Shown: in pieces, positions 39,532 to 53,800 of the stretch
How the letters are laid out: the number at the start of each line of letters is the position of its first letter
Position numbering within the stretch: the stretch's first letter is position 1
Assembly (NCBI GenBank): GCA_012932865.1
Contig: SAXG01000002.1
Coordinates: forward strand, 1,240,001 to 1,304,000
DNA: 64,000 nt
Direction of reading: 5' to 3'
Source of the DNA: Amylostereum areolatum
Lineage: Eukaryota > Basidiomycota > Agaricomycetes > Russulales > Stereaceae
The notes under the pieces: generated by a model
The model's database searches: none
What the model was told of the DNA's origin: nothing
What the model saw: only the letters and a program-made list of their open reading frames with translations
Translations under genes and position numbers: made by a program

Positions 39532-40177
39532 GAAGTCGCAGGATGGAGAACATGATAACAAGGATTGAGTACTTCGCATATATGACCTTACGATGCTCGC
39601 TTATTGTTTGTTGCTCGTTATTTTGGAAGTTTTTGTAGTGTACGCTAAACGTTCAATGTATAGTGCTATTGCACGATTCGTTTTTGGAAGCAAGTTCTAC
39701 CCAATGCACATGATATTGCCTAGTCTTCCCAGCGCGTCGCCCGCGTTCTATGGATTGCTACTCTTTTCCCAGCTCCAGCACACGCGCACCAACCCAACCT
39801 TTTAGAAACCGTATTATAACTCGACATTCAGCGGGAAACCACGGTTCTCGTCCTGGAGGTCCTGAAGAATGCTCATGCCATTGATGTGGCTGGAGTTATC
39901 ACCAGAGGAACCAATACTTTTCATACAATCTTCCCTCATGGTGAGCCCCCTTACTCGGGGTAGGGCCGCCCGGCTTTTGTATCAGCCCCGCACTCATACT
40001 TGGTTACAGGTGCTTTCCACGCCTATATACGCTCCGGGCTTCTCAGCTTATGTTGGCTATTTGTAGCAATCTCTTGCAAGCAAAGGCTCATTTTCCTCAG
40101 TGTCGTGTGGAGGCCTTCCATATTCCCCGCGTTAATTTATAAGTATAGGGTGGTATGCCTACCAGGTGGTCCCACAC
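39532..40177. other. Intergenic between SYLF gene and GH15 paralogue
   Basis: 3' flank of the SYLF gene and the promoter of the GH15-like gene. A short hydrophobic frame at 39593-39805 lies in the 3' flank and has no supporting features. Confidence 0.5.
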
Positions 40178-42073
40178 ATGATGCATCTTTTATCTCTACT
40201 GTCGTTAGCTGTCTCGTTTGCGGATACTGCCTTCGCCAGTGATGATATCTCCTCCTATATCTCCAAGATGATACCCATCGCACGAAAGGGTGCGATCCAG
40301 AATATGGGAGACGCCATTGGCGCTGCGGTGAGTTCTTTACCAGTCGGTATATCCTACTGTGTTTATGACCATGTGTTTGCATCCAGCCTGGCGCTATCGC
40401 CGTTGCCCATGTCCCAAGCATCACAGATCCCGCCATGAGGAAAGGTTACTCGTACAGCTACATCCGCGACGCCAATATGGTTCAACATATGTGGAGCCGG
40501 CATTTCGCAGGAGGGCTTGACGAAACGTTGCGCCCGGCCCTGGACGACAGCGTGCACGCCAACGTTAGACAGCAGCATGTTAGTAGCCCTAGTGGCAACC
40601 TCTTCACTGGAGGGCTCGCTGAGCCCAAGTTGCTCCTCGACCTGTCGCCCGAGTTGGGATCCATGCCGCGACCGGAAAATGGTGAGTTTTTGAGATATTT
40701 TATAGACGAAGGGAGCTGACCGCTTGGTTTTACTCTAGATGGTCCTCCTCTTCGTTCGACGTTCTTGATGGACTATGGTTTTTGGCTTCTAGATCACAAC
40801 AACGGAACCTGGGTCGCGGATTGGCTGTGGCCGATAATCCACATCGACCTCATGTGGACAGCCTTGCACTGGAACGAGAGTTCGTAAGTAGAATTGTGTA
40901 TTGAATACAAGCTCTTGGTTGTGACGCTTCTTCTCTCTAGGTTCGAACTATGGGAGACAGTTTTCACTTCATCTTACTGGACCGCTTCTGTGCAACTCCA
41001 CGCTCTTCATGAGGGTGCCCAATTGGCTAAGGCTATTGGACGTGAAGCGGATGTACCCATGATCGAGTCCCAAGCTGCCGCCGTGCTGGCTTTCATGCAG
41101 GTCCATCGTCCGCCTTCACTCTGAGTGCGATGTTTATTGAATAGCATCGACAGTCCTTCTGGAATGCGGATGAAGGTTACATGACAGCTAACACTCAGCC
41201 TGGTCGCAACGTCGATACCGCCCCCATTTATGCATCCAATTTCAACTACGACCAGGCAGCGGGGTGTGATCCTATCACGTTCCAGCCATGCTCCGATAAG
41301 GCACTGTCCAGTCTCAAAGTCATCGTCGACCGGTTCAAGAAGCTGTACCCCATCAGTCAGGACATCCCAAACGATCAGGCGGGGCCCTCTGGCATGTACT
41401 ATGAAGATACTTACAACGGTGGACAGGTAGCAAACTCATGCGGTTCTTCTTTGAGGTATTCCTAACGAAGTTACGATATCAACAGCCGTGGTACTTCGCG
41501 GTCTTCGGCTGCGCCGAACAACTCTACAACGCACTCAACACCTGGGACTGCCTCGGCTCGCTGACAATCACCAATACTTCCCTCGCTTTCTTCCGCACCT
41601 TCCAACCCGGAGTTTTACCAGGGACCTACCATAAGGTCGGACTCGGCATGGTCTCGTACCTTCACCTCACGCAAGCCATACGCGTGTACGCGGACGGGTT
41701 TGTCGCACTGTGTGCCAAGTACACACCCGAGTCCGGTGTGTTGTATGAGGGGTTTAATAAGACGGACGGCACGCCCGTCGGAGCTCCCGGGCTGTCGTGG
41801 AGTTATGCGGCGGCCCTAACCGCGTTCAGTGCCCGGGACGGATTCGTACCGCGCTCCTGGGGCGCCAAGGACGTCGCTGCATCCTACCGTACCACGCTGC
41901 AACCGCCAGGCAAGGAGGAGAAGGTCGGCCTGGCGGTGCCTTTCTCCGCCGATACGATGGAAGGCGAAGCGGAAGATGATTGTGACGACATGTGGTCGGA
42001 CACACAGGAGTTGATGAAGATTTCAAGGCAGGTCTCCTGTCCAATTCTTACTGTGTACAAAGCTAACACATAG
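40178..42073 (+). CDS. Divergent GH15 glucoamylase-like protein, no CBM20
   Basis: Third GH15 gene in the window. Two adjacent ATGs (40178, 40181) precede a signal peptide ('LLSLLSLAVSFADTAFA'). 'YSYSYIRDANMVQHMW' keeps the Arg-Asp pair of the substrate site. 'DGPPLRSTFLMDYGFWLLDH' and 'FELWETVFTSSYWTAS' keep the general acid Glu. 'YEGFNKTDGTPV' then 'GLSWSYAAALTAFSARDGF' keep the general base region. The loop before DGP reads 'LGSMPRPEN' where the other two have 'AWGRPQR', so a Trp thought to line the -1/+1 subsites is missing. The starch-binding domain is absent; the tail is acidic ('MEGEAEDDCDDMWSD'). Frames join across about six introns. It may have a different substrate, or be a weak or non-amylolytic homologue. 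Confidence 0.85.
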
Positions 42074-42401
42074 AGGGTAGGATGTCCCGAGCGTACGAGA
42101 TCGTGGTGCGCGGATGGCTAGGATGGTGGTAAATTGAGGTCAGGCTTGTGGATTCAGTCGATGGCAACTTTGTAAATCGCTGGCCGCCTGTTAGTAAGTG
42201 TGCTATTGTAGAGGAACCTCGAGACCATTATGCGTATCGACTCAATGACGTCCAGAAACCTCCGCTTAGAAAGGTTGTGAATAGAATTGTTAGTCATATG
42301 GTCAAACCGAGCCGTAACATTAGCGTACACATCTAACAATAAGTATGGATATATGGTATTGTCCAATGAACCGGTCAGAAAACGAAAACCAACATCCGAG
42401 C

Positions 42402-44598
42402 CTAGAAATACTTGTCCCAGAATGCAGATGTCCCGTTCGTGCTAGCAGCCTGCTGCTCGAGCCCGAGGAGCTTCATAACCAGGCTGTATATCTGCACGTT
42501 CTCAAAACCATCCATGATGTAAGTATCGTCCGCCGTGGAGTGCCATCCGTGGTTTGAATTCCACAACGCACGGGAGACGATGTTGGAGGTATAGTCGCGG
42601 CTCTGGTGCACGGCTTTGGCGACGGCAGAGAAGGGGCCATGGGCGACAAACATCGCATGCATAGATGATTCATTGTTATCGTATCCGTGGCTCTACAGGA
42701 CGACGGACGGGATTCAGCTGAGGTGCATTGGATAAAGAGGGAATGAGCACTCACCCCCTTGTTCAAGCCAACGTCACCCTCCGCCCTTGTCGTCAAGACA
42801 TATCCTATCTTGGGCACAACGTAGATAGGCGCGATACGGGGGCTGTGCGCGAAGTGATACCGTTCTGGCATGGTCTCCGGGGTAAAAACATTGAACTTGT
42901 GGGAGTGATCGTCTGCCGCGGCAAGGAGGACATTCAGATAGCGTGATACATTCGCCGTCGGCGCAAAATGAAGCCCCATAGAAGGCCATCCTGAGAAATG
43001 TCCCTGTGTGAGATCATGCCAAAGAAAGAGCACATTGCACTTGCCATCTTCGTGAGTAACCGCAGCCCAGCCTTCCTCTCCGAGAAGATCGTCTATGTAG
43101 ACAAGTTCCGGGTGGCTGGTGTCCGTCATACCATGGTCACTAACGAACACGATGTCGACGATGTCTGTCAAGTTTCGCGCGACGATGGCAGTGTGAAGAT
43201 CCTTGGCAAATGCATCTACGTTCCGAAGGGTGGCCTGCGCGAAGCATCTTTAGATCTTCAATGTGGTAAATGATGTTGTCCACTGACATTGACACGAGCT
43301 GAATATGGGCCTGTGGCATGTCCTGCTTGGTCGAGGGATGGTTCGTACGCTAGAAAGGCGTGTGTGAGCGACATCAAAGAGCATCAACCTTCACTGCTCG
43401 CAATCGTACCCATGATAAGCTGTGGCCGTTCAGCGAATGGAAGATCAATCCACTCCATTATTTGAGATAACTTCTCTCCAAGCGGAACATGGTCCTGGAA
43501 GAGTGTTCAAGTTTCATGGCCCATTGAAATGGAGACTGAGCGCACCCTCCAAGGGACGAAGTAGGTCGGGGCTGATCCAGACGTGGTTTTGGGAGGGCCC
43601 GGCCTGAGAGCAGCTCGTTAAACGTACGTAGATGCTGTTACAAGAGATACGCACCACATCAGGTTGGCGTTGATCCTTCCTGTCTTTCCAACCGTTTCCC
43701 ACATCTTGTCGATGGTCGGTAAAGAACACGGGCACGAAACGACAAACATACCGGCTCTCCGAACCACCAATGAGGCTTCCAGCACGACGAGACTTGATTA
43801 TAGTGAAACTCCGACTTGGTTGCGGCATCCCAGAAGTTCTGGGGGTGATATCGTAAGCTCGGGAAACCCTACCCGTCAAGGCGAAGGACCATACGTTGGC
43901 GACAATTCCGTGAGATTCTGCATAAAGCCCCGTCCTAGAAAATTGTTGGGGATGTGGGTCGGGAAAGTGAGAGTAATGACGTACATGAGTGCCCAGTGGT
44001 TCCTTCACGATTTGTGATAAGTACGAGCAGCCGCAAAAGGGTGATGAACTGCTTACGGGAATGTCAACGTCTATACGCAGTGAGTGTCAGTTAGGATATC
44101 AAGATGAATAACGCAGAGAACACACCGGAAATACGGGTTTCATATATTTGGCTCGAAGTCCTTGCTTGCTGATATCCAGAAGATGAGGAGTCAGGCCACG
44201 ATCGAGATAGTCCGCCCTACAGAACTCAATTGTGAGCACTGAGATCTGCACACATACGAATGGATGACGGACCTTAAGCCATCGATGGAGACTATGAGAA
44301 CTGTGCGCTTGAAGTCGTGAGTACCATTTGAACGAACTGTGTCCCCATCGAAATGCATCATCCTTGCACGAGCCAGAGATTGTGACCTCGCGTAGATAAT
44401 TCCGCCAGAGTACGCTCCAAGAAGGACCGTGAAGAGTACTGCCCCGATGGCGAGAGTCTTCTTCCATTGCGTTTGTTGCTTGTCCGGAACAACATCGAAA
44501 GCGTCCTCGTTCGAGCCAGAGAGAAGGCCCTTTCTCTCTTCGTCATTTATAGTTTCATCGTAGTGTCGAGGGAGAGGCGAGTGTAGTCCCTTCTCCAT
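42402..44598 (-). CDS. Type I phosphodiesterase / nucleotide pyrophosphatase (NPP)
   Basis: Type II membrane enzyme hydrolysing nucleotide phosphodiester or pyrophosphate bonds outside the cytosol. ATG 44598 starts 'MEKGLHSPLPRHYDE'. The signal-anchor is 'LAIGAVLFTVLLGAYSGGI'. 'TVLIVSIDGLR' has the first metal-binding Asp. 'KYMKPVFP' plus 'TLTFPNHWALMTGLYAESHG', split over tiny exons, has the nucleophilic Thr. 'FVDNIIYHIEDLKML' lies between the metal sites, and 'DIVFVSDHGMTDTSHPEL' carries the Asp-His pair. 'GDVGLNKG' joins 'SHGYDNNESSMHAMFVAHGP' with the last His ligands. The C-terminus ends 'TSAFWDKYF'. All metal-site motifs are intact. Homologous to yeast Npp1/Npp2. It is convergent with the GH15-like gene, with 0.33 kb between them. 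Confidence 0.9.
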
Positions 44599-44879
44599 AC
44601 TGTAAGGATACGTGGACGAGAACGGAGAAGGAGAGTGGCACTGGCAAGCAGGCGGGTTCAGTGAGGCAGGCCCGCCGAGCCCGCCGTTTGAAGCATGGAC
44701 GCTCACGTGATGTGAATTATTTGTAATCCTGAGCCCGAGAAGTGTTGACGAATTATCTCGTCTTCCTCTGGGAGACTAATTATTTGGTCTCGCGACTGCT
44801 CGGAGAACGCAATGGCAGATTCAAGAGCTCTCAGATAAAAGAAACAGTAACGTATATAACATACAAATCGTACAAAACT

Positions 44880-47800
44880 CTATTCGTCCGATATACGTTC
44901 GAAAAACTGCTTCAAAGTCCCCGCCAGCACCTCCGGCAACGCCTCCACATTCCGCAACACCACATAATATTCGAACGGGAACGAGTCCAGGTACCTCTGC
45001 ATCTGCAGCTCCATCCTCCCATCCACATTTTTGTACGCCACCTGGTTCATAGACAGGATCGAGTTGTTGACCGCGCTTACTGCACCTGAAGAGGCCTTGG
45101 CGGCTTCCGTACTCGATTGAAGAGAGTCGATGATGACGAAGACAACCATAACGCGCTGTTCTTCCGCCTTCCGCAGGACGGTGCGGAGCTTTTCGTGGTC
45201 CTGACAGATTCCATCTGAGATGATAATCTCCAGCTGCCAAAGGTCAGCAGCCGAAGATGACCCAGTGGCGCGACGATCTCGGGCCTCTTCTAGGATCTTC
45301 AGGCTCGTCTCCACCAGCGAAAGCACGTTCGTCGCCCTTTGGTTGAACCCAAAGGCGCTCATGACCTGCATTCCCGCATGATCGGTGAACGGACCTTCAT
45401 CGAACCCATGCAAGATATCGACGGCCTCGCCGAACTTTGCAATCCCAATGTCTCCTACTTCAAGGCGAGTGAGGGCCTTCGACACGAGGGCGAGAGTCTG
45501 GTACGCCAAGTGCACAGAGTGTGACTCTGACATCGACCGAGAGTCGTCCAGTGCAACGAGGACCTGGTATTCGCGTTGGCTGGGCCGCGTCCGACGAAGC
45601 CAAATCTTGTCTTTAGTGTATTCGCTCGCAATGTACGGGATGATCTTCTTCATGTTGAGTCTCTTTCCCGTACGATAGTCACCCTTAAGTCGGGTGGCAA
45701 GTGTAGGCTCCAGGATCAACCGTAGCTGCTCACAGAGCGCGTAGGACAAGTCGTGCGTGAGTGACTCGTACAAACGCCAGAGATGCTCGACACCTTCCGG
45801 TGGTTGGCCTTGGGATTGCCAGCGACGCAATTCAGCTTCAACAACTTCCTCAGCCTCGGGTACCTTCAATGTCAATTTCGGCCTTGACCTCGGTTGGATT
45901 TGGAACGACATCAGGGTCGGGAGCATCTCGTTGCGATCGTATCTGGCGCTCAGTGAGCGCATCCTCAATTCCAGGCTGAAGAGTCTCGATGTTGTCTTCG
46001 GACAGGAGCGATGTAGTGGGGGGTGGAGGTTGATCCGATGATGGCGTTGGATCGTCGATATCCATCATGTCCTGTGCGTCTGCACTGTCCCGGAGTTCTT
46101 CGTCGACCAACTTAAGTTCACTGAGCTTAGCGACCTGTTCAGCACCAGCAGGACCGAGGGCCTGCATGTCTTGGTCAACTGTCGTCAGGGCGAAGGTATT
46201 CCAGCTGCGAGGACTCGGCAGTGTTGCCAGGTTGTGGCGTATCCTCTTCAGTCCCTTCTAAGATGTCGTCGAATCGCTTGACGGATCTCCTTCACTGCAT
46301 CTCCCAGACTTCGCAGCGGGTTGTTATTCAAATCCGCCGAATGTGTCTCGTGTGACGAAGCGTTTCCTTGTTGCGGTCCTGTATTGGCTGATCCACGACC
46401 TTCGGGTTCCTGTTGACTTGGGTCCGCCTGAGCATCCTTGGAATCCTGGCCAAGATCCTGCATGGCACTAGATTAACGTATAAGCAGCGTGCCAGAAACA
46501 ATGAGGATAAATAGCTCATACCCGTCATCATCAGTTGGCATCTTCACCTGACCCGGAAGACTGACCCGCGCCGCCCCTTGTGCTCATTGCCTGGTCTTGA
46601 GGAGTGGATTCCGGAGCGTCGGCATTGAAAGAATCTGCCTTCGCATTGTTCGAAGAAGACTGGTCTCCGGCCTGTAGATCAGGTTGAGCAACTGCGTCAT
46701 CTTTTTGCTCGTCGCCCATCTGGTCCTCGTCGTTCACATCTTGACCTTGAGCCTGACCTTGAGCCTCTGCCTCGGCGACTTCGTCCTCCATCGCATCAGG
46801 TGCACTGGACTCAAGATGTTGTTCTTCTGAAGGGCCAGTCCCCCTCTTCTGAGAAGTTGTCGTCCATGTCCTCGTCGTCGTCGTCGTCGCCCGTTTGCTC
46901 TTCCGGTATCATGTCGATATCGTCAGGAAGGTCAAGGGTGTTTCGCATCTTGGACATGGTCGTCAAGCGGTGCGCCTGCACCGTCTGGAGCGACTTCTCC
47001 AACCCCTTCGTCCGTATCGTCCCCCGGTAGCTCCTCATCCTCCGGCTCCTGTGCAGGCAGATGCTCTTCTTCCTGTTCCTCATGCTCTTTCTTCTGGCTT
47101 CGCCCCCTCCTTCTCCTTCGCTACAACCTCGGAATCCGGCTGTTTCTCGGTAGACCTGTCCTCCTCCACCTTCCCTTCCTCTCCCTTCCCTTCCGGACCC
47201 TTTTCATCTCCCCATAGCTTCTCATCGACCGCCGATGGGTCCGATGGGTCCAAATCTCCGATCTTGTCCTCAGGACCTTCGTCACCTTCGTCGCCTTCTT
47301 CCTCATCCTGTTGTCCCTCGTCATCTTCATCATCTGGCACGTCCTCCATATCTCCTTCGAAGTCATCGCCCATCTCAATCGCATCCTTCCCGTCATCCTT
47401 CCCCTTCTCGCGCTCCTCAGTTCGGCTCGTCGGCGTCACCCTGGAGTCCTTCCACTTGACTTTCATCTTCAATCTCCTTGCTGATGTTTTGCGCTCCGGT
47501 CCCTTCTCCCAAACCAACTCCTCCCGCAGACTCCCCTCCTTCACCATCATCTCCTGCATCTTCCGCGTCTGGCGGTTTGCAGAATCCCTTGGTAGCAACG
47601 CTGTGGACGACAGAGCACATGACGTATTCCAGCCGGAAAAGGTTACCCGTCCATTGCGCCAAACTAGAGATATGGCTCTCCACCAAGCGTAAAAAGCGTC
47701 GGATGAAGGGAAAGATGCGGCAGGAATGGTAGCGTAGATCGCCCTGGCTACATGCGGCGAGTTGCTCGAAGATGGATGACAAAGTGGTGGAAATCTTGTT

Positions 47801-50800
47801 GATGTGAAGGAGATCGGTGAGGCGACCCAGAACGACTGAAGTGGTTTTGACGTAACCGTCTGGATCATCTTCAGTGCCTTCGAGCGTCTCGGGGATAGCG
47901 GACAGGAGAGATTGGACCGTAACCAGGAGTGTGTCGATAATATGGTCTGCGTTGGCCAGTTGTAGATGAAGATCCGAACGTAGGAAGTGAGAAGTCTAGG
48001 GATTCGATCCATTCGCGAACTGGGATGAGAATGGGTTGAAGGTGAAGGTGTGCTGCCTCCCAAGAACGCAGCAGCTGCGAGATCTTCTGAGCGTGAGATA
48101 CGCTTGCTTCTACGAGTGCAAGCTCGTCTGAACAAGAATGTCAGGATATTTGCGCGGCAGAGACAAAATTGACATACCCTCAAGAAGGATTGCAGTAGGC
48201 AGAATTCTGAACGCTTTCTGACAGCTGCCAGCAATGCATCCCGCATTTGATGGGTGTCCGCTAAAAGGTCCTGCGCCTCATCGTAAGAAGTACGACGGAG
48301 TCGGTGTGGAGAACGGTAATTGGCCGGCCAGCTGGCATTGGTCGATGGTTTCCTTCCACAGCATGCGAGACCCTACACATGGCGTTTTTGACCTGGAGAA
48401 CGGCAATTAAGGCAATTGGTCCAGAAGCTATAATTTTTCTGGAACCGTCCAGTGACTCCAGTCTACGACCAAGAGTCCGCAGAGTAGTATACTCCTCAAT
48501 TGCAGACGCCAACCTGCTCGCAGGATCAGTAAAAAAGTCACGCTGTGGTGTACTGTGGGTACTCACCGCCCCCGTATGTCTAGCGCCATCGATAGCCCGG
48601 ATTCGACAAGCATGACTCCACGCTTGTAGCTCTCGCGTTGCTATGTCGCCATGGTGGTCGTGTAATGCAGCACGCAGTCGGGGAAACAAACCGGAAAGCC
48701 TGAGGAAATAGCTCTCCATCTTTTCAACCTCCACAAACTCTCGACTTGAAGGTGGCAAAATCGGCTGCTCGCGGTTCCAACGCATACTCCTTTGGCGTTC
48801 CAAAATGTGGGGCTGTACGTTGAAAGCAAAGCCGATCCTCTTCATTTCCTTAGAAGGTCGCTCCATGCCTTGCGTTTGCGCACTAAGAGGGCCTTGGCGT
48901 GCTTTTCACGACGCTCTGGGAGACTGTCCTGTTGGAAGTGTTACACTTGCCAGAGCCTTCGCTGTGGATAGGATTTCGTCGGTGAGATCCTGCAAGAGAG
49001 GCAGATGAACGCGATTGGACGAATGACTCGATACGGGAGGAGACCAGAGCGTCATATCTGCTAGTAGGTCCTAGACAAATCCTGGAGATGGGCGGGCGCG
49101 GCGGAAGTTGTCGTGTCCACAGGGAACGATATTGTGTCTGCGGTACTATCCGTCACGGAGCTAGGCAACTTGATGGCGGCTTCAACTGCCGTTAGCTTGT
49201 TCTGGTTGAAGCATGGGAGCGCATGGCTGGCGGAGAATGTCCCGGAATTTGCGGATGCTTTTGTAGAGCTGATGGTGCGTTCGTGTGGCACTTGCCTTGA
49301 GCGCCTGTACGTTGATGTCCCTCCAACTTGCCAGTTTGATGAAGCCTTTGATATCCGATTCCAGGCTTGCTCGCTGCGAAGAGAGAGAAGTCGATATGCG
49401 CGAGGATGAATTGGAGGTAATATGTCCGCGTCGCTGTGATGACGCGCAGGACACGGCGAAGGGCATCCCCTTCCGACGACGATTTAGTCGTCACCAGATG
49501 TTGGATCCATACCTCGAAACTCTGAAGAAGATCCAGACGTCGCTGGAACTGTCCAATTGGACACGACGTGATGAATCCATCGATGAGTGGGACTAGCTCG
49601 TCCAGGAAGCTGTCGAGATTGCCCTCCGCATGAAGGACATCGAACAATCCTCGCACACAAGCATTGTAAAGGCGGAACCACCACTCGGATACAGGCTCCT
49701 CGAACAGAGTGGCTTGTGTTTCCAGGAGACCTTGCCATGATGAAAGCTCGAGTTTTCTCCATTCAACGATGAGTAGGATCAACAAGTGTCGCTGTTCCTT
49801 CAAGCTGTTCTCCCGGTTGGCGTACATCTCCCAATCTTCGCTCTGTAGGAGTAATTGCTCGAGTGCGGCAAGAACTTTGGCCACGGGGCTGTGCACACTG
49901 AGGCGCAAGATTTGCTCGCAGCGGCCCTTCAGATGATGGAGAACCATCTGGTCTGGCCACTCCTGAATGATCGACTGCAGGCGCTGGATGATGCTCTGTA
50001 CCAGCACAGCGCCCTTCCGAACCTCGGGGACGTTGGGATCGAGATAGAAATTTGAGGGCCTGGCAAATGAGGTGGAAGAGTGTTTGAGGTTCTGAAGCCG
50101 CATATGAACGAGTGACAGCTCGAAGTTGAAGGCTTGGTGGTCAACGGTGTCCGGGAGGGAGGCCGCGTCGTTGTTCAGGAGCCCCTGGATCAAATCTCTG
50201 CGCATGGTGGTAAACTGGCTGACGGGGTCAACAAGAGTCCGGCTTGTCCTTTCGCGACGCGAATACATGCAAGTGTAGGTCAGAAAGTAGACGAACTTGA
50301 GGAGATAGGGTAAGGGAAGGCGCAGGATGCTGTGCCACAGGGATGTCCCCTTCTTCTTGCGCCTCCTTGGTAAACGCAGATTCGTAGTCGGGGAACAGGG
50401 AAAGGAATTCTTCCGCCTCGAGCTCGGAATCATTGACAGCCTCGCTCTCGATGGCATGGGAGCGGTACAAGCTCTGGCCGGCCTTCTCTGCCTCTTCTTG
50501 ACGGGCTCGGTCGATAAGCCAGAGCCGGATAGCCTGTTCATATATCGCATCAAGGGAATGAACCTGGCTTTCTATACCCATGCCCAGGTCGCATTCGAAG
50601 ACGATGGCAACCACTTGGAGGAGGAGGTTGTCCATAACGGTTGAACCAAGCACGTGGAAGTCAGCTATCGTGCGGCTGGCTAAATCAGACGAAGCTCGGA
50701 CAGCTGGAAAGGTGACCAAGGCGCCGGCCAAGGCCGCGAATCCACCCACGTCCTTATGGACACGTCCGTGCTGAACCAGTCGCAGACCTAGGCGAAGTTG

Positions 50801-53800
50801 GAGTAGGGCCAACTGCAGGGGGGCAGTTATGTCATCGAAGTCTTCGTATACCGTGTTCAGTCGCTGGGAGAAGCCGGCAATAGATTCCTGAACGACATGT
50901 TCCCTTGTAGACGCCGATGCGTCACCAACATCCAATAATTGCGTTAACCTCGAGGGCGAAACCACATTGGACAAAAACTGTGATACCTCGGCCCAATACT
51001 CGCGGAGGTGACTAACTGGCCGCGTTGAGCTATAAATGGTAGGCGTTGACTTGTGCAGATGACTATCGGCCTCCTCTATTTCAGACCCCAAGAAATCAAT
51101 GACGCCGTTTGTGTCGTTTCCGGTGGTCCGTAGTTCGAGTTCTTTATGGAGATGGAGTTGCATCGAGAGTTCCGAGAGTTCTTTCGTCCAAAAGTCAATC
51201 TCGCATCGCTGAACAGCCGCAGGATCCAACGGAGCGTCTGGGACGTATAAATCGACGAAGAGTTGGAAGAGTGCGATGAAATTTTTGCCGAGTGATGTGA
51301 TAAAGCTTGGCCGTGTGTGGGACGCGACAAGGGTGGTTATGGTTACACCAACAAACTGGTCAACCGCTGGTCCAAATCTCGGATGGGAGGATCTTCTGAG
51401 AACATCCAGGATATCGTTCAGCGAATACTGTGAGGGGTCTTCGTACGCAATTCGTAGCTCCTCGCGGCTGGCACTATCGAAGGTGTCCATGAAACAAAAT
51501 GCCAGCTGCAGATGGGGTCGGTTAGGAAGGGGTCGTCTCTAAGCAATAAGATCATCTCACCAGCAACAGGCAATTGCGGTGCAGCTTCGCTAACCATTCA
51601 GTACGCGACTCGTTCGAGCGACCCGAAACAACAAGTTGACAGTGGCGTTCTAGGGAGAGTTCGTAAGGTTCTAGCGAGTCCAGCGTCACTGTCGTCCAAT
51701 CCCTGCAGGATATCAGCCAACATTTTCTTGGACAATATGCAACCTACCATTTTTGAACGGTGGCACGTAGTTCAGTGGGTTGAAGAACGGCTGATGGCCC
51801 GGATATCTTATCTGCGTCCCATATAGCCTGTAGCCACGACTTGTAGAGCGATGCAACCAGACTAAGGTCAACTAGGGCATACATTGAGTAAGGACGACGA
51901 CGAATAGTAGTGGATGGGCTTACGATGCCCAGCTTCAATGTTCCAGGCGGCGTGTCGATACGGGACAAAGCGACTGAGACGGGATCCGGGACGTCGACAA
52001 GCCATATCGAGGATAGTTCGCAAAGCCTTCGCGATCCCGTGAGCATGGCATTTTCGCAACGAGCAAGGGGACGCCTTACAGGAACAACCTCCCCTCTTGA
52101 CCCCGTGGATAGATACGCGACTACACCGAGCTCTTTGATAACTGCGACCACTTCGTCGAGGCTATCGACGGAGATTGATTCGATCGTGGTCGTTGTACGA
52201 AGGAGTCTCTGCCGCCATCGAATTAGACTTGTATCGAAGGATAGACTGACAAACATACGGTTGTCGTATCTTCCAACCCTTCTTCGATCTCTTTGGTAGA
52301 GGCGGAGGTCGTTGGCAAGGCGTGGATGGCCATGAGGTTCAATACCTGCGACCGGAGATCTAAGAATGGGTCAGATAAACGCTGTAAATCTGGATCGACA
52401 ACGACTAACCACTATGCCTTGCGGCCTGAACCAGAGCTTACGGCGACTTGCTCGAGACGAACGAGGTCATCCCTAAGATAACCTGCTTGAGATGTAAACA
52501 GAGTAGACCAGATGTCCCCCAAACCCAAACCCGAGGACGGTGTAACCAGCCCATTAAGAGACTCCGTCAGACTACTGAGTTCCGCAAAGACAGCAGGACC
52601 GTCACGAAGACTGTCAAGTATCCACCTGGATATCGCTTGGACGGCTGAGAAGTGGACACTTTCTTGGACCGCTGCGCGTAAGAACTTGGCCACTTTCTGT
52701 AGGTGATGAAGCTTCTCAACGTCGATCTACCGAAGGTGTCAGCCGTGCGCGTGGTACCTAGGTCGGCAAACTCACAGTGACGGGCTCGAATCTCTGCTGG
52801 GACAAAGAAGAAAGGATCATTGGAGCGAGCTGCATCTACGACGCGAATAATGCTCTGTACTCCCTGTACTATCTTCGATGATAATTCGTCGATAGCCGTA
52901 CTTGGTTTTGAGTTCAGTTGCGGGGGAGGGTAATTTTGATGCTCGCCGACGATCATTCTCACAAATATGTCCATGGCACGTATGATGGTGCATGTCAGGC
53001 TTCGCTCATCGAGTTCAGGGAACGAGTGAGAAAGCGACATGCACTTCGTGAAAAAGTCCATGGGCTATATATATTCACCATGAGTACGTACAACGAGAAA
53101 TCCATGCGAGAAATCACTGGCAAAAGTGTGAGTACTGACCTGGAAGCGGAGGAGAACAGAAGATACTGGCCAGATGAGTTCGAATGAACTACGCAATCCC
53201 TCTACTCCGCGCCACCGCTCGTCCTTCTCCAAGGCTTGCAGCACAGATCTAAACATGTCGTGCTGTGTGAGCGGCACTTGAGCAGATAGAATCCGGATAA
53301 AGTGTGGCAGGAAGGCGGGGACGGCCGAGCGCTGCAGTAAAGGCCAAGGAGGCATCCAGGGAGACTTGACCTTGCGCAGGACGGAGTAAAGTATGCGTTA
53401 GCGGAATTAGGGCCGAAGAAGATGAAGACTGGTGCAAAACCGGACCAATATCTGGCAGTGGGGTCGTAGAGCTAGCCGAACATACTCCTATACCGCGGCG
53501 GTAGATCTCAAAATCGAGGAGTCCGTTTGGCAGAGATACAGCCTGAGGGAGACGGTAGAAGCTTCGCAGACGAGCCTGATCTTCCTCATTCTCATCGTCG
53601 ACTAGACAAACTTCGATGCCACGGTTCCGCATAGCTCTTGACAGCTCTCCGTGTTGAGGATCAACACACATGATAAGCCTGAAGTCAGAGTGCGGGATGA
53701 TTACTGGAACAGCGCCGTCAACGACTCCTTGCTCGTTTAGAGTGAGAACCCCGGATGGCTCGCATAAGCCATTGAGCCTGTCCAGGACGGATGGGTTACA

